Of a stretch of 64,000 nucleotides of DNA, positions 46,622-57,097 are shown piece by piece. The position numbers were made by a program, and so were the translations under genes. The stretch covers positions 8,995,001 through 9,059,000 of the forward strand of contig NC_088326.1 of assembly GCF_910592395.1 (NCBI RefSeq), in the 5' to 3' direction. Positions within the stretch are counted from its first letter, which is position 1; the number at the start of each line of letters is the position of its first letter. Source of the DNA: Lineus longissimus. Its lineage: Eukaryota > Nemertea > Pilidiophora > Heteronemertea > Lineidae. The notes under the pieces are model-generated. The model was not told where the DNA came from and made no database searches. It was given only the letters and a program-made list of their open reading frames with translations.

Positions 46622-47366
46622 TAATGCCCGCCATTCACGATCAAATTTAATTTGACCAAAAAAATATGACCAAAAAGTTTGATCGTGAACGACGGGAAAT
46701 TGGATGAAATATGTTCCTAGGATAAAAATTGTTGTGGATAGAACCGGTCCTATTTATTTAGTACGATTCGGAAATATTGGATCGTGAGCGGCGGGATTGG
46801 ATTTTTTCTGTACGATTAACCGTTTGAGTCAAAGTAGCCATTTCAATATTATCGGGCCATCAATCAATGAACAGATCAATTAGATGGGTTTTTTTTCAGG
46901 TGTGACGCGCATTGGCGTTTTTAGTAACAATTAAAGCATGGTCTTTCACTATACGAGCTGTCCAAATAGGTAGGCCTATTCATATACTGTACCGATCCTT
47001 TGTGAGCCGGGACAGCGACAAAGACAGTTAATAGTTATAATAATGAGTATTATGCGCCAAGAAATAATTCAGGTACACTCGCACCATACCTGCACACTCG
47101 GTCGAAACGCAGGCTTGTACCAAGATGGTTTGGACACAAAATGCTGTAGATGTGTTGATCGAAGAGTATAGGGCTCGCAACAATTGCAGTTATGGCTGCA
47201 CATGCAGCAGCTGCCGCAATCAGTCTTGACTGCACGGGAGCCATATTGGAAAAGATTTGATGAAATAAATCCATCGTGCACGACGGGCGGCTGAACTAGA
47301 AAATTTGACACAAAAGTTTGACCAACAGATTTGACCAAAAAATTTGATCGTGAACGGCGGGCATTA
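46622..47366. mobile_element. 745-bp TIR element, TA flanks
   Basis: Inverted ends TAATGCCCGCCATTCACGAT and the matching right end in GATCGTGAACGGCGGGCATTA form; the ends abut TA on both sides. Extra copies of the GATCGTGAACGACGGG motif lie inside at 46677-46697 and 46783-46797. On the minus strand an exon-like frame starts MAPVQSRLIAAAAACAAITA (47243 downward) and ends at CAG|GTATGG; its family is unknown to me. Confidence 0.75.
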
Positions 47367-48351
47367 CTGATACAATTGCTCTTTTGCCAGATACATATGT
47401 AGGCCTACAATCTAGGGTCGAGAAAACAAACCATCTTCACAATAGATCTTCACGGTTGTAGACGCCAGACAATGGCGCGCGAGGGATCGTCTGGCTCCAT
47501 TGACCGTAAACACCTATTGTAAAGTTAGTTTGTTTCCCGACCCTAGGTGTTACAGGCGTACCTGGCAAAGGGCCTTCGTGTATTGTTGTACGTACATTTG
47601 ACATTTTTCTCAAATTAGCCCCACTCCCCTCTACTCGCCCACACCAACCGGCCCCACTAGGCCCCACTCGGCCCCACCCGGTCCCACTTCACCCTTTCCC
47701 AAGGATATTCATGGTCATTCCCAAAGTTTCTAGAGTCCACAATGAAACAATAAGAAATGACAACAACACCACATTTTCTCCCTTTAAAATGAAGAAATCT
47801 TTAAAAAAAAAAGTTTTCGTAACTATATACAAATACTGGTATTCTCGGATGCATATTTTGAATTTTCTTCTCCATCATATCTCTGTTTATCAAGCCAATA
47901 AACATAGCAGGTATTTTTTTAACATCCTGTATTACTGCATTTTCGGAGGTTTACAGTTCCATTGATAGTTCTAAATCAAATTTGGTATAGCCATAATCAA
48001 TGTATCCGACCTAGGCACATGTGTCATAGCTGCAGGTTTCAAAATCATAAGTTTCTCAACGCATTACAAATCAGTGGAACAGCTCCTTTATTGTGCCAGT
48101 GTTCAATGTCACCACGGAATGGAAATTCTAAAGTTCTTGTTTCGGTTTCCGATCAAAGACAAAATTATTTTATTCGAACGCGATATTGCAATTGGTTGTA
48201 GTATTCGCAGTTAATCTGGCAAATGAAAGAGGTGACGGGTGATTACATAATATGCTGTCTACTGCCGACCTGAAGAACTACAAAAGTATTCACCATGCAT
48301 GAATGAAATTGCTAACGAATAAAATAATTCTGTCTTGATTGGAGACCACGC

Positions 48352-48983
48352 CTAAAGCCTAGTTCATACTCCGACGCACGACCGCCCGCGACCGACGCAC
48401 GATCAAATTCTCGACGCCGACGTCGTGGTGTTGATTCATACTTTCGCGTGCGAAGGCGATGGCCATCGGCGTCCGGACGCGCGTTCGGTCGGCGTGCGAT
48501 ATTAAAGAGTTCAACAAATTTGAACTCTCTGCGTCCGATCGCGGCGTCGTACCAATGAATGATCACTTTTCTGGTCATGGGACCAAGGACTCATGTTTAT
48601 GCATATTTTCAAAGGCGCCTAGTTCAAACTGGAAAGACGGGGAATGGGAATAGATTACGTCGTTTTACGCTTGAGCTTCCTCACATAACGAAGTTAAAAT
48701 GTCGGACGCAGAAGAGCTACTAATATGTGAAGTAAAACGTTACATACATATCTCGTCGGTGGCGTTTCCTTCGCAGCCTGTAGAGGACAGCCATTGCCTG
48801 GACATTTAAAATAAGCAGTGCGTCCTCCTCCATTTTGACGTGGCAGAATGGTATAATCGCGTGAGCATTCATAGTCACGCGATACGACGCCTACAAAATC
48901 GTGCGATGGCATAGGCGACCGACGCAGGACGCTGCGTTCGACGCCGGCGATGGTCGTGCGTCGGAGTATGAATCCACCTTTAG
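48352..48983. mobile_element. 632-bp TIR element with a MADF-like first exon
   Basis: Ends CTAAAGCCTAGTTCATACTC and, reversed on the right, CTAAAGGTGGATTCATACTC, both continuing CGACGCACGACC. Inside, the plus strand at 48699 reads MSDAEELLICEVKRYIHIS, resembling the start of a MADF/Myb-like domain, the second protein of many PIF/Harbinger elements. No transposase frame is present. Confidence 0.7.
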
Positions 48984-49440
48984 AAAGGGTCGGTTAGATC
49001 TTCTCTTGCAGTCGTTACTCAGAAAGCAAGGTTGATTTCCTGTTATGATATCAAGAACTGATTTGAGGTATTAAAAAAGATAAAGGAACGGATAGCTCGA
49101 TCGCCCTAAAATAACGACTTACCTCAGGGTCGTCAGATTGTCGTCTGTGGGTAGTCATGGAGGTTTTTAATATTGATATCATATATTATCGTATCATAAT
49201 ATCAGGTGGAACCTCCCTTAGTGGACACCTCTGTAGCAAGACACACTCGCTCTCTGAGGAAATGCGACTTTCGTCCCAGAAGGGTTGTTTCTATAGAGTT
49301 TGAGCTCTAAAATTCGGACACCCACCACAGAAGACAGCATTCGCAGTACTAAATGTGGTCCCAATAGAGGGGTTATCTGTATATTATTGTGAATAGATCA
49401 ATACAGTCATTTCTATTGCTAATACCGGTGTGAAATGCTA

Positions 49441-49610
49441 GTCCTCCCGGAATCTAAGTCCGGTCCTTTTGTTAAGGTGAATAGAGTCGCTGAGTTCTTT
49501 TGTTGAAGATTATGTAGCTAACCCTAACCAAACCATTAACCATATTCGTTGACAATTCACAGTTATTGTATGATTCCTGCATTCCTAGGACGTCCATTCC
49601 TTTAACACCG
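49441..49610 (+). repeat. Dispersed repeat C, copy 1
   Basis: About 170 bp from CCCGGAATCTAAGTCC through GAAGATTATGTAGCT and AACCAAACCATTAACCA to CCTAGGACGTCCATTCC. A similar copy in the same orientation lies at 53702-53872. Confidence 0.85.
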
Positions 49611-50360
49611 GGCCAATTCCAGGTTTCATTTTTCTCTCGAAATACCTCAGACACTATTGGTTCCGTTCGGATGAGCAAAGGCCTATGAGAGAGAGTGATT
49701 TTCGTCCCAGGAAATGCAGAACAGTTGTTTTTATACAGTTTTAGCTCTAAATCTGGACACCTCCGTGCATACAGAGGACAGAATCTTCTGAAACATGGGT
49801 GGTCCGAATAGAGAGGTTTTCTGTTTATTGTGAATAGATCAATACTCGAACAGTTATTTTCCATTGCTAATACCGGGAAGTCCTAGTTTCGCTTTTCCGA
49901 AATACCTGGTAGGGGTGGTTTCGTTCGTATCAATTGTATTTGGCTTGACTTGTAATGAAAGAGTAATAAAAAGCATTTTCCTGTTCATCATAATTTACAT
50001 GTATATAACACGACCAAATCTCTAGGCCTATTGTAACTTCATGATGTGTTTATTTTTGAGACCAACATCACTTTCACTTCCCCGCATCTGATATGCTCAG
50101 ACGTGATCCGATTTCCTTGCAGTTTAACTTGGTTTTTATTGATCCTGGCCTCAAAACCAAACAGGATTTTAGCATTCTCAGTGCAGAAATAAAGAAAAAT
50201 TCTTCAGAAAAGTCTAATATTCATTTGGAAGGGACGAAGGGGCACCGCATAGGTGATACTTTCTTTCTGGATATTTCTTATTCATTCTTGGCATTTGCTT
50301 GATTTTGATTCGAAGACCAATGAATAACAAATTCCAAGAAATCCAACCAGTAGTGCACCC

Positions 50361-51301
50361 CTTAGGCACATATTCCATAGAGGTATACGGTATACTACAC
50401 TATACGCGAACAATGGCTTCACAAAGGGTGCATGACCATGAAACTATTGTTCGCGTATAGTATAGTATAGGGTATAGCTCTATGGAATAGGTGCCTAAGG
50501 CACCTTCCCCATAGAGCTATACCCTATACTATACTATACGCGAACAATAGTTTCATGGTCATGCACCCTTTGTGAAGCCATTGTTCGCGTATAGTGTAGT
50601 ATACCGTATACCTCTATGGAATAGGTGCCTAAGGCACCTATTCCATAGAGGTATACGGTATACTACACTATACGCGAACAATGGCTTCACAAAGGGTGCA
50701 TGACCATGAAACTATTGTTCGCGTATAGTGTAGTATACCGTATACCTCTATGGGGAAGGTGCCTATGGCACCTATTCCATAGAGGTATACCCTATACTAT
50801 ACTATACGCGAACAATAGTTTCATGGTCATGCACCCTTTGTGAAGCCATTGTTCGCGTATAGTGTAGTATACCGTATACCTCTATGGAATAGGTGCCTTA
50901 GGCACCTTCTCCATAGAGCTATACCCTATACTACACTATACGCGAACAATGGCTTCACAAAGGGTGCATGACCATGAAACTATTGTTCGCGTATAGTATA
51001 GTATAGGGTATAGCTCTATGGAATAGGTGCCTAAGGCACCTTCTCCATAGAGCTATACCCTATACTACACTATACGCGAACAATGGCTTCACAAAGGGTG
51101 CATGACCATGAAACTATTGTTCGCGTATAGTATAGTATAGGGTATAGCTCTATGGAATAGGTGCCTAAGGCACCTATTCCATAGAGGTATACGGTATACT
51201 ACACTATACGCGAACAATGGCTTCACAAAGGGTGCATGACCATGAAACTATTGTTCGCGTATAGTATAGTATAGGGTATAGCTCTATGGAATAGGTGCCT
51301 T
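50361..51301. repeat. Array of seven ~134-bp palindromic units with flipped centres
   Basis: Each unit runs between GGTGCC / GGCACC junctions. It has outer arms CCATAGAG.TATACCG or CCATAGAG.TATACCC, inner arms CTATACGCGAACAAT, and a non-palindromic core of about 27 bp containing CACAAAGGGTGCATGACC. The core orientation along the array is +, -, +, -, +, +, +. Junctions near 50497, 50633, 50766, 50895, 51030 and 51166. No coding content. Confidence 0.92.
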
Positions 51302-52125
51302 AGAGCCCAAGCGATACGGTCATATCAATTACGAATGGACTATACCAAATAGCCCGCCATGCGGGTAGGTTGAAGCGGGCTATACATTGATAGTGGTAGG
51401 CGCGAAAGATCTTAACACAATTGAAGAGTACACTGAGGGGCTCGGTTTGCACCAAATTATTTTAGGCCGTTAAAGGACCATTGGCAATTTTAAGGGCAAC
51501 ATTACCCAGCTGTCGGCTGCCCAGTCACCTCCTATTCTACATAACTAGTATCCATCAACAAATCGCACAAAAAAAGGAAAAGTTCTGATTGAATCATCGC
51601 TTTTCCGATATTGACTCCGATTTGACCCGAGTTAGCTCTCCACGCATCGACTCTTTCCACGTGGAACGATGCACTAGTAAGGCGTTTCCTGGAGCTATGA
51701 TCTACCCCTTGACGTCATGGTGCTGATATCGATTTTTCAAGATGACCGGCCAAAGAAACTAAAATCAGGATGAATCTCATCGCGCATTTCTCATGTGAGA
51801 CACCCTACAGGTCTAGGTTTTCTATTCAAATCATCTCCCATTTGGCCAATTAACATTTATTGTGCAATGACTGGCCATGGTCTCATGATATTTAGAATAT
51901 ATTTAGATATTTAGGCCATGCCAATCACGTCAGCATCCCCAGAATACCGAAATAACATTTCGGCTTTGGCAGAAAATACGTCATCGAATGCTGGTGCCTG
52001 GTAGTAAAATCACATTGTTTATACTCATACGCATCCAGTCCCTCCTCGTTCATAGTATAATTTCAATTGACGAGCTTATTGAGTGATAAGATAACAAATC
52101 GAGCACGGAATAAAATCTGCCCAAA

Positions 52126-52473
52126 ATGGCCAACCTCAAGGAAGTAACGGTTAAGTTCGGAACAAAAACGAAGTTGGTCAACATCGACTTCGAAAGTTTG
52201 AAGAAAACTAACGAAATCATCCGAGCCAGACTGCAACTTAAACAAAGGTTTGTCCTCCAAGCGGATTCCGAGGCGAGGGGCGTATTATACGACATTGATG
52301 ATGATCAGGATTTGGATCGTTTCAAAGACTGTGACAATTTTGTGGTTCTTTTGTCTGACGACAGCGAAGCATCTTTTGCGTATGGATCGACTCTGGGGCC
52401 TGATCGTCCTGGCGAAGCTGCATCATTCGGCTTTCCACCCGCTTATGAAGAAAGCGTAGAACCAGCGACTGAG
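52126..52473 (+). CDS. PB1-like gene exon 1 (residues 1-116)
   Basis: Carries the whole beta-grasp domain and a PPAYEE-containing linker; the donor is GAG|GTGAGT, phase 0. Reading through the intron meets a stop at 52708. Confidence 0.87.
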
Positions 52474-55400
52474 GTGAGTAAAAAAGCTGTTAGTACTCTA
52501 AACTGTCAATTGAACACATTATTTCGGTGGCACTTTCAATCGCATAGGCCCAACTCTCTAGCGAGTAGGATCCCCTCGGCCGGATTTGTGGAGGATACAT
52601 GTTGTCATACCACTGTTCGTTTGCCACGAGCATGTTCGTTTGACGAATTGACACCGAACTGGAGGTATTGGTTGTTTCACCAAAACCGCCAAGAGGGAGC
52701 TAAAATGTAGACTAAAAGCGGTTATGGTGAGACAATCAATACCGACTTGGACAGTGAGGTATCAATTTCTATTCTCAAACATCTCAAATTAAATAACGAA
52801 TGATGCGATTTAAAAGCTTATTGACATAATTTGCACCAAGAAAGCGGTTTTGGTTGCCGAACCAAAACCGCTGAATTCAAAACGAGGTTTAGTAGGCGCA
52901 TCATGCATTTAACTTCAGAATAACGGAGTAAGTGTTGAAAACAGTATGTAATAGAGCCTAAAGGGTAGGTGACATCGTGAATCGTAGGTAGCTCGCTCGA
53001 TCTTTGGAAATGACTTGTTCGTTCTTTATGTCACGAATGACAAGAGAAAAGTGACAAGTTACCTATAAAAAACGCGAACTTAATATAACACGAGCCTTAC
53101 CCCTTGTCACTTCATGATGTGTTTTAAACCCTAAAGTCTGTTGCGTATGCTGGTTCAACAGTGAGTGACAGGTGACAGGTGACGTCATGAATTCAATGTA
53201 CACCTTGGTATTATCTACGAATGTTTTTGCGTGTAAGAGTTCCCCCTCCAGCAGGGTGTTTACTCACCCCCCGCCCCCCCCCACCCACACATCCGATATG
53301 TAAACGTGAATGCCCATTCCATTCTTAGCTGTAACAGGTTATTGGGAGGCCGAATAAAGGGATAGGCATTCACGTTGGCGTTTCGGGGATTTGAAAACCC
53401 TGGTATATCAGCGCTCGAATGGGCATGGTTGTTGTTCTGTTAGTGATCGCCGTTTTTGCGTGGGGAACAATATGGTAAACACTAAAAACGATGTGGGTCA
53501 CACTGACAGATTGGCCGGTTGTTTGAAATGTCTTAGATAGGATGTCCGGAGAATAAAGATTATTGTATGCTCTTAATCTCTGAGCCATTGATGGTCATGG
53601 CCTTATAGGAACCATCCGTCAGAATACTTCAGTACAATAGGTCGGACATTTTTTTCCTGGGGGACATTTCCTACTTCTTCACCGGTGTAAAAGAAATGCA
53701 AGTCCCCCCGGAATCTAAGTCCAGTCCTTTTGTTAAAGTGAATAGAGTCGCCGAGTTCCTTTGTTGAAGATTATGTAGCTCACCCTAACCAAACCATTAA
53801 CCACATTCTTTGACAATCCACAGCTATTGTATGGGGTCCTGCATTCCTAGGACGTCCATTCCCTTTACACCGGCTTTGGACATTGCAGATTACAACCAAC
53901 ACGTCTATTACTGAATCAGGGGTTTATTGTCTTCTGTCTTTTTTGGAAACAAGATCGATCACATGTCGACCATGCCTTATCAATCCACATCAATTCAGCT
54001 CGGCCTTTTTTCGAAACGGCAAATTAGTGATAAATGCCAACTGTCCCAAATTATCCCTCTGGGGTTTGTTTACTTCCTTGTCTGGAATATAGTGCTATTT
54101 TATATGACGGAATTTGCATTGTTTTTCGGCACCAACTCGTGATTATTCTATTTCTGTATCTGACGTGATAGCTTTATGCGTAGCCAGAAATTCGAGTAGG
54201 ATTTCGTTGCTGCGAATTATAAGAACAATTCATGGTCAATTCATCCACCAGTCTGCACTCCCCATGGGACCCCCACCCCTTAAATTAAGATACTCCCAAC
54301 GTAAACTGCATTAGTAATACAGTCATATTAATTCTGGATAAATGCTTAAAAATGTTCTAATGTCTTTCGTTTTAGGACCGGAGCTGTGAAGTCAGTCGCG
54401 AAAAGTCCTTTGAGGTTGAAATACACGGCGTCATGTACCCTGTCAACGCAGCACCCCCGCCGGAAAGTAGCGTCGTTCAGAGAGAGATGATAGAACTGGT
54501 TTCAGCCTTCGATATTCCCGGCATCATCCGGCAGATTGACATCGTGGCGATGTGTATGCGAATTGCCCTGTATGGTGTAATCGGGAAGCGCCATTTGGAG
54601 CTAGAGGTTGTTGAAATGCAGGCCAAGGTCGATGACCTCTGCAACATCTCCGCCAAAGCGGTGAAACAATACGGAATGAAAACAAGAGATATTCTGTCTG
54701 CAATGAAGTACGCGATTGGGTGTCTGAATGAGGGTTATGAAAGCATGGCTTCGGACCATTTCAGGAATATCGTTCAAACAAGTGAAAAACTAAAAGATAC
54801 TTCAGCGAACCTCAAGACTTTTCTTGAGGACTTACAAACGATTGTGCAGGGCGTTTGCAGCAAGGTCACCAAGGAGAATTCAGCCCACACCGAAGAACAC
54901 GCTACTGTTGAAGCCGAAGTCAACTCTGACCGTAAAAAAATGCTTGAGAAAAGGCAACAGCAGGCAGAATTGGACAGGACAGAGGCAGAGGCACGGTTTA
55001 AGGTAAATATCTAGTACGTCACAGGTCGGGGCGAAAGTCAAGTTGGGCACATTATGTTTATTTGCCCTTGCCGGGCTAGGCCTGGCGACCTCCATGAAAG
55101 CTGTTCGTGGAGGTCGATGGGGCTCGACGATTTGCCTGGATAACCCTTTGATAAGACTGTTAACAATGAAAATTTAGCCCAAGGTGCGAGCAGGCTTTGT
55201 TTAAAGACGATGCACCATGTGTTGAGCTAGGCCTCAATTCTTTAGGAAGTGACTAAGTGTTATTCTCATTATTTTTTAGGCTTTAACGGCAACAGGAGAC
55301 AACTTACAGAGGGTGAAAAATGTCTTGGACCAATACAAACGGGGTTCCTGTACATGTGAGAAGGATGAATGCTGTAGGAATTGCTGCAGTGGTAAATTCC

Positions 55401-56931
55401 TTTTATGTCGCCACACGCGTCGGTACCACTGTGTGAATTCGAAAACGACTGAGATGCTGCAATTCGTCACTGCCGCTGAATGCCATCTGCTTGATCGGGA
55501 GCTAATTGGCCGCATCCAGGCACTGGAGGAAAGAGATCAACTACGAAAAGCTGAAAAAGAGGCTTTCGAGGAATTGTTGAAGTTTACTGAGGCGCTGAAG
55601 AAGGATGATCCATTGAAAGATCCTAGCGACTCTATCCAGGATGCTCTCCGAGGGGCAGAGACTGGCCTGAGGACCTTACGATCAGCTGTGCAGCGTATTA
55701 TAAACTTCTGGGACGACCTGGGGGTTCAGTCCGAGTCTGTCATCACCTTTGGTGGCGGGTCTTTTGGTCAGATGGAGAAACAGTCGGATGAGGAAGAAAG
55801 GGAGAAGTTCTTCAAGTCACGAGTCTTCCAAGTTGGCACTGTGGAATACCTTGGAAAGTAAGAAGCAGGTTGATTGTTCAGAAGTGGGTTTTCGAAGAGT
55901 AGTGATGACATCAGTCTCAATAGTCCTGGCTTGGGGTTGCTTCCTTGCTAAGCCATCACAGAAGAACCACAGCTAGAGTTTTGCACGTCTCGTTGCAGCG
56001 TAGCTAGGGGAATAGTCGGTCTTAAGCGCAGCAAACTTTGCAACTGGACCATTTTCTTAATTACTGGTGTGGTAGTCTATTGTTGAATGTCCGATTCTCC
56101 TAGAGGGACCCATATGTCAGGACAAAAGTGACTTGAAATATTTCGTCCCACCAACACAACGCGGCAGGAATACTACACTATCTTCTAAATCTTTTATTGC
56201 ATATTGTATTTATACGTATTCAAACCGCGTATTGAGAACCCCAGCTTAGACAATGGCGTCACCCGTCAGTATCGGCCGAATTATCCCAAATCACGGGATA
56301 TCGGGACACTTGTGGACGCCAGTGGAAAACCAAGGTCCTTCGCTGTTTTATCTCTTGTCCCCTGATTTTCTCCTGAGGGTCGGACATCACTTTCTCACCT
56401 GTCTTTTTTCACAGGTGGGTTGCCTTGCGAATGATGTGCGAGGCCTTCACAGAGGCCATGGAGCCGATCCAAAGGAACCTTCAAAGCAGTATCGCAGACA
56501 ACCCCAGCAGGAAAGCGGCATTGGAGAGGATGCCCGAGCTGATTCTCGCTTTGGAGAAGAAGGTATACCTGAGCGGACAATATCGGGTGGGAATTTTTTG
56601 GAGAAATAGATTAACCTCTCTTGGCCAATACATGCCGCTCCATGTAGCGCTAATTAATATACTGTATTCTTTGATATTACATCTTATGCAAGACTTTTGG
56701 ATATGGCTTTAGTTTTTCTGGTTGGCCTGAGGTACATGTTGCATACGTTGTTAGCAAATAAGCTAATTTAAAAACTTAGAAACTCAAAACGTTCCTCTCT
56801 CGTTTTCCTATTTAATTATCATTTTTACTTTATTCAAGGTTGCTGAGAGGAGAGACACGATCCACGTTGACCAGAAGGCCGATGCTGAATTGCTGAAATC
56901 ATTGATGTCCGGGGTTGTGAAGAACACGTAG
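52126..56931 (+). CDS. Unknown 597-aa protein: PB1/ubiquitin-like N-terminus, helical body, Cys-rich insert; 5 exons
   Basis: Exons are 52126-52473, 54376-55002, 55280-55857, 56415-56562 and 56839-56931; 1794 nt, all GT-AG, phases consistent. The start has a good context (AAAATGG). Residues 5-77 resemble a beta-grasp domain of PB1 or CIDE-N type: VTVKFGTKTK with a basic first strand, then the acidic DIDDDQDLDRF and FVVLL. Residues 117-325 are mainly helical, with a heptad-rich segment near 280-325. Residues 345-377 hold a cysteine cluster, C-x-C-x4-CC-x2-CC-x6-C-x7-C, that could bind zinc. The rest is again helical and ends with a short lysine-containing tail. No signal peptide or clear membrane span. 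I do not recognise the family. PB1 domains mediate heterotypic assembly, so a scaffold or signalling role is possible but inferred. Confidence 0.85.
52474..54375 (+). other. PB1-like gene intron 1
   Basis: 1.9 kb. Contains a stretch similar to the flank of the 62.2-kb palindrome (CAATTTCTATTCT, 52761), a small perfect hairpin AAAGCGGTTTTGGTT (52841-52873), C-rich runs (53268-53288) and dispersed repeat C copy 2 (53702-53872). Confidence 0.6.
53702..53872 (+). repeat. Dispersed repeat C, copy 2
   Basis: Same sequence as 49441-49610 with scattered substitutions. It is preceded by GGACATTTTTTTCCTGG, a motif also found near 43197 and 57070. Confidence 0.85.
54376..55002 (+). CDS. PB1-like gene exon 2 (residues 117-325)
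   Basis: The acceptor is CGTTTTAG|GAC and the donor AAG|GTAAAT. The reading frame opens upstream of the first internal methionine and joins exon 1 in phase 0. It encodes the helical core and coiled-coil-like end. Confidence 0.88.
55280..55857 (+). CDS. PB1-like gene exon 3 (residues 326-517)
   Basis: The acceptor is TTTTTTAG|GCT and the donor GGAAA|GTAAGA, phase 2. It carries the cysteine cluster and the TGLRTLRSAVQRIINFWDDL helix. Confidence 0.87.
56415..56562 (+). CDS. PB1-like gene exon 4 (residues 518-567)
   Basis: The acceptor is TTCACAG|G and the donor AAG|GTATAC. Restores the frame as KWVALRMMCEAFTEAMEPIQ; helical. Confidence 0.83.
56839..56931 (+). CDS. PB1-like gene exon 5 (residues 568-597, stop TAG)
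   Basis: The acceptor is TTCAAG|GTT. Encodes 30 residues ending SGVVKNT and stops at 56929-56931. Confidence 0.78.
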   Translation, partial: VAERRDTIHVDQKADAELLKSLMSGVVKNT

Positions 56932-56954
56932 ACTGACAGGCAGCTGTAAAATGT

Positions 56955-57097
56955 TGAAATGTCCTAGGATAGAGTCTCAGGGGGACAGACGAATCTAGGC
57001 CCTTTAATCTCGGAAGAATTGACCGTCATGGTTTTTCGAGAAGCATATATTTAATCCACCACCATACATGGGACACTTTTTCTAGGAGGACATTTCA
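56955..57097. mobile_element. Short TIR element in the 3' flank of the PB1-like gene
   Basis: Left end TGAAATGTCCTAGGA and right end TCTAGGAGGACATTTCA are imperfect inverted repeats. Related TCCTAGGACATTTC sequences occur near 43205 and in repeat C. Confidence 0.5.

Larger units (their letters stand above)
40039..52125. other. 12-kb gene-poor, repeat-dense region
   Basis: Listed separately: an inverted-repeat pair, TIR elements and the palindrome array. Also seen: GGGACGACTTATTAAGTCG-type motifs (40935-41035, again 57915-58050), CTAGAGTATATACTCTAG-type AT palindromes (43010-43130), a segmental duplication (44380-44908), poly-G with the CCCCCAATGTACTGGCTA unit (45035-45200), inverted ends TTTACAATCCCCGATC (46203-46325), and diverged AGAGAGGT-type repeats (49205-49390, 49750-49830). 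Nothing recognisable in 41200-42950, 45200-46190, 47700-48350 and 51310-52125. Confidence 0.55.

Noticed and set aside
50361-51301. CRISPR or replication origin
   Set aside because: Units are palindromic, directly abutting and variable in orientation, with no unique spacers and no initiator gene nearby.
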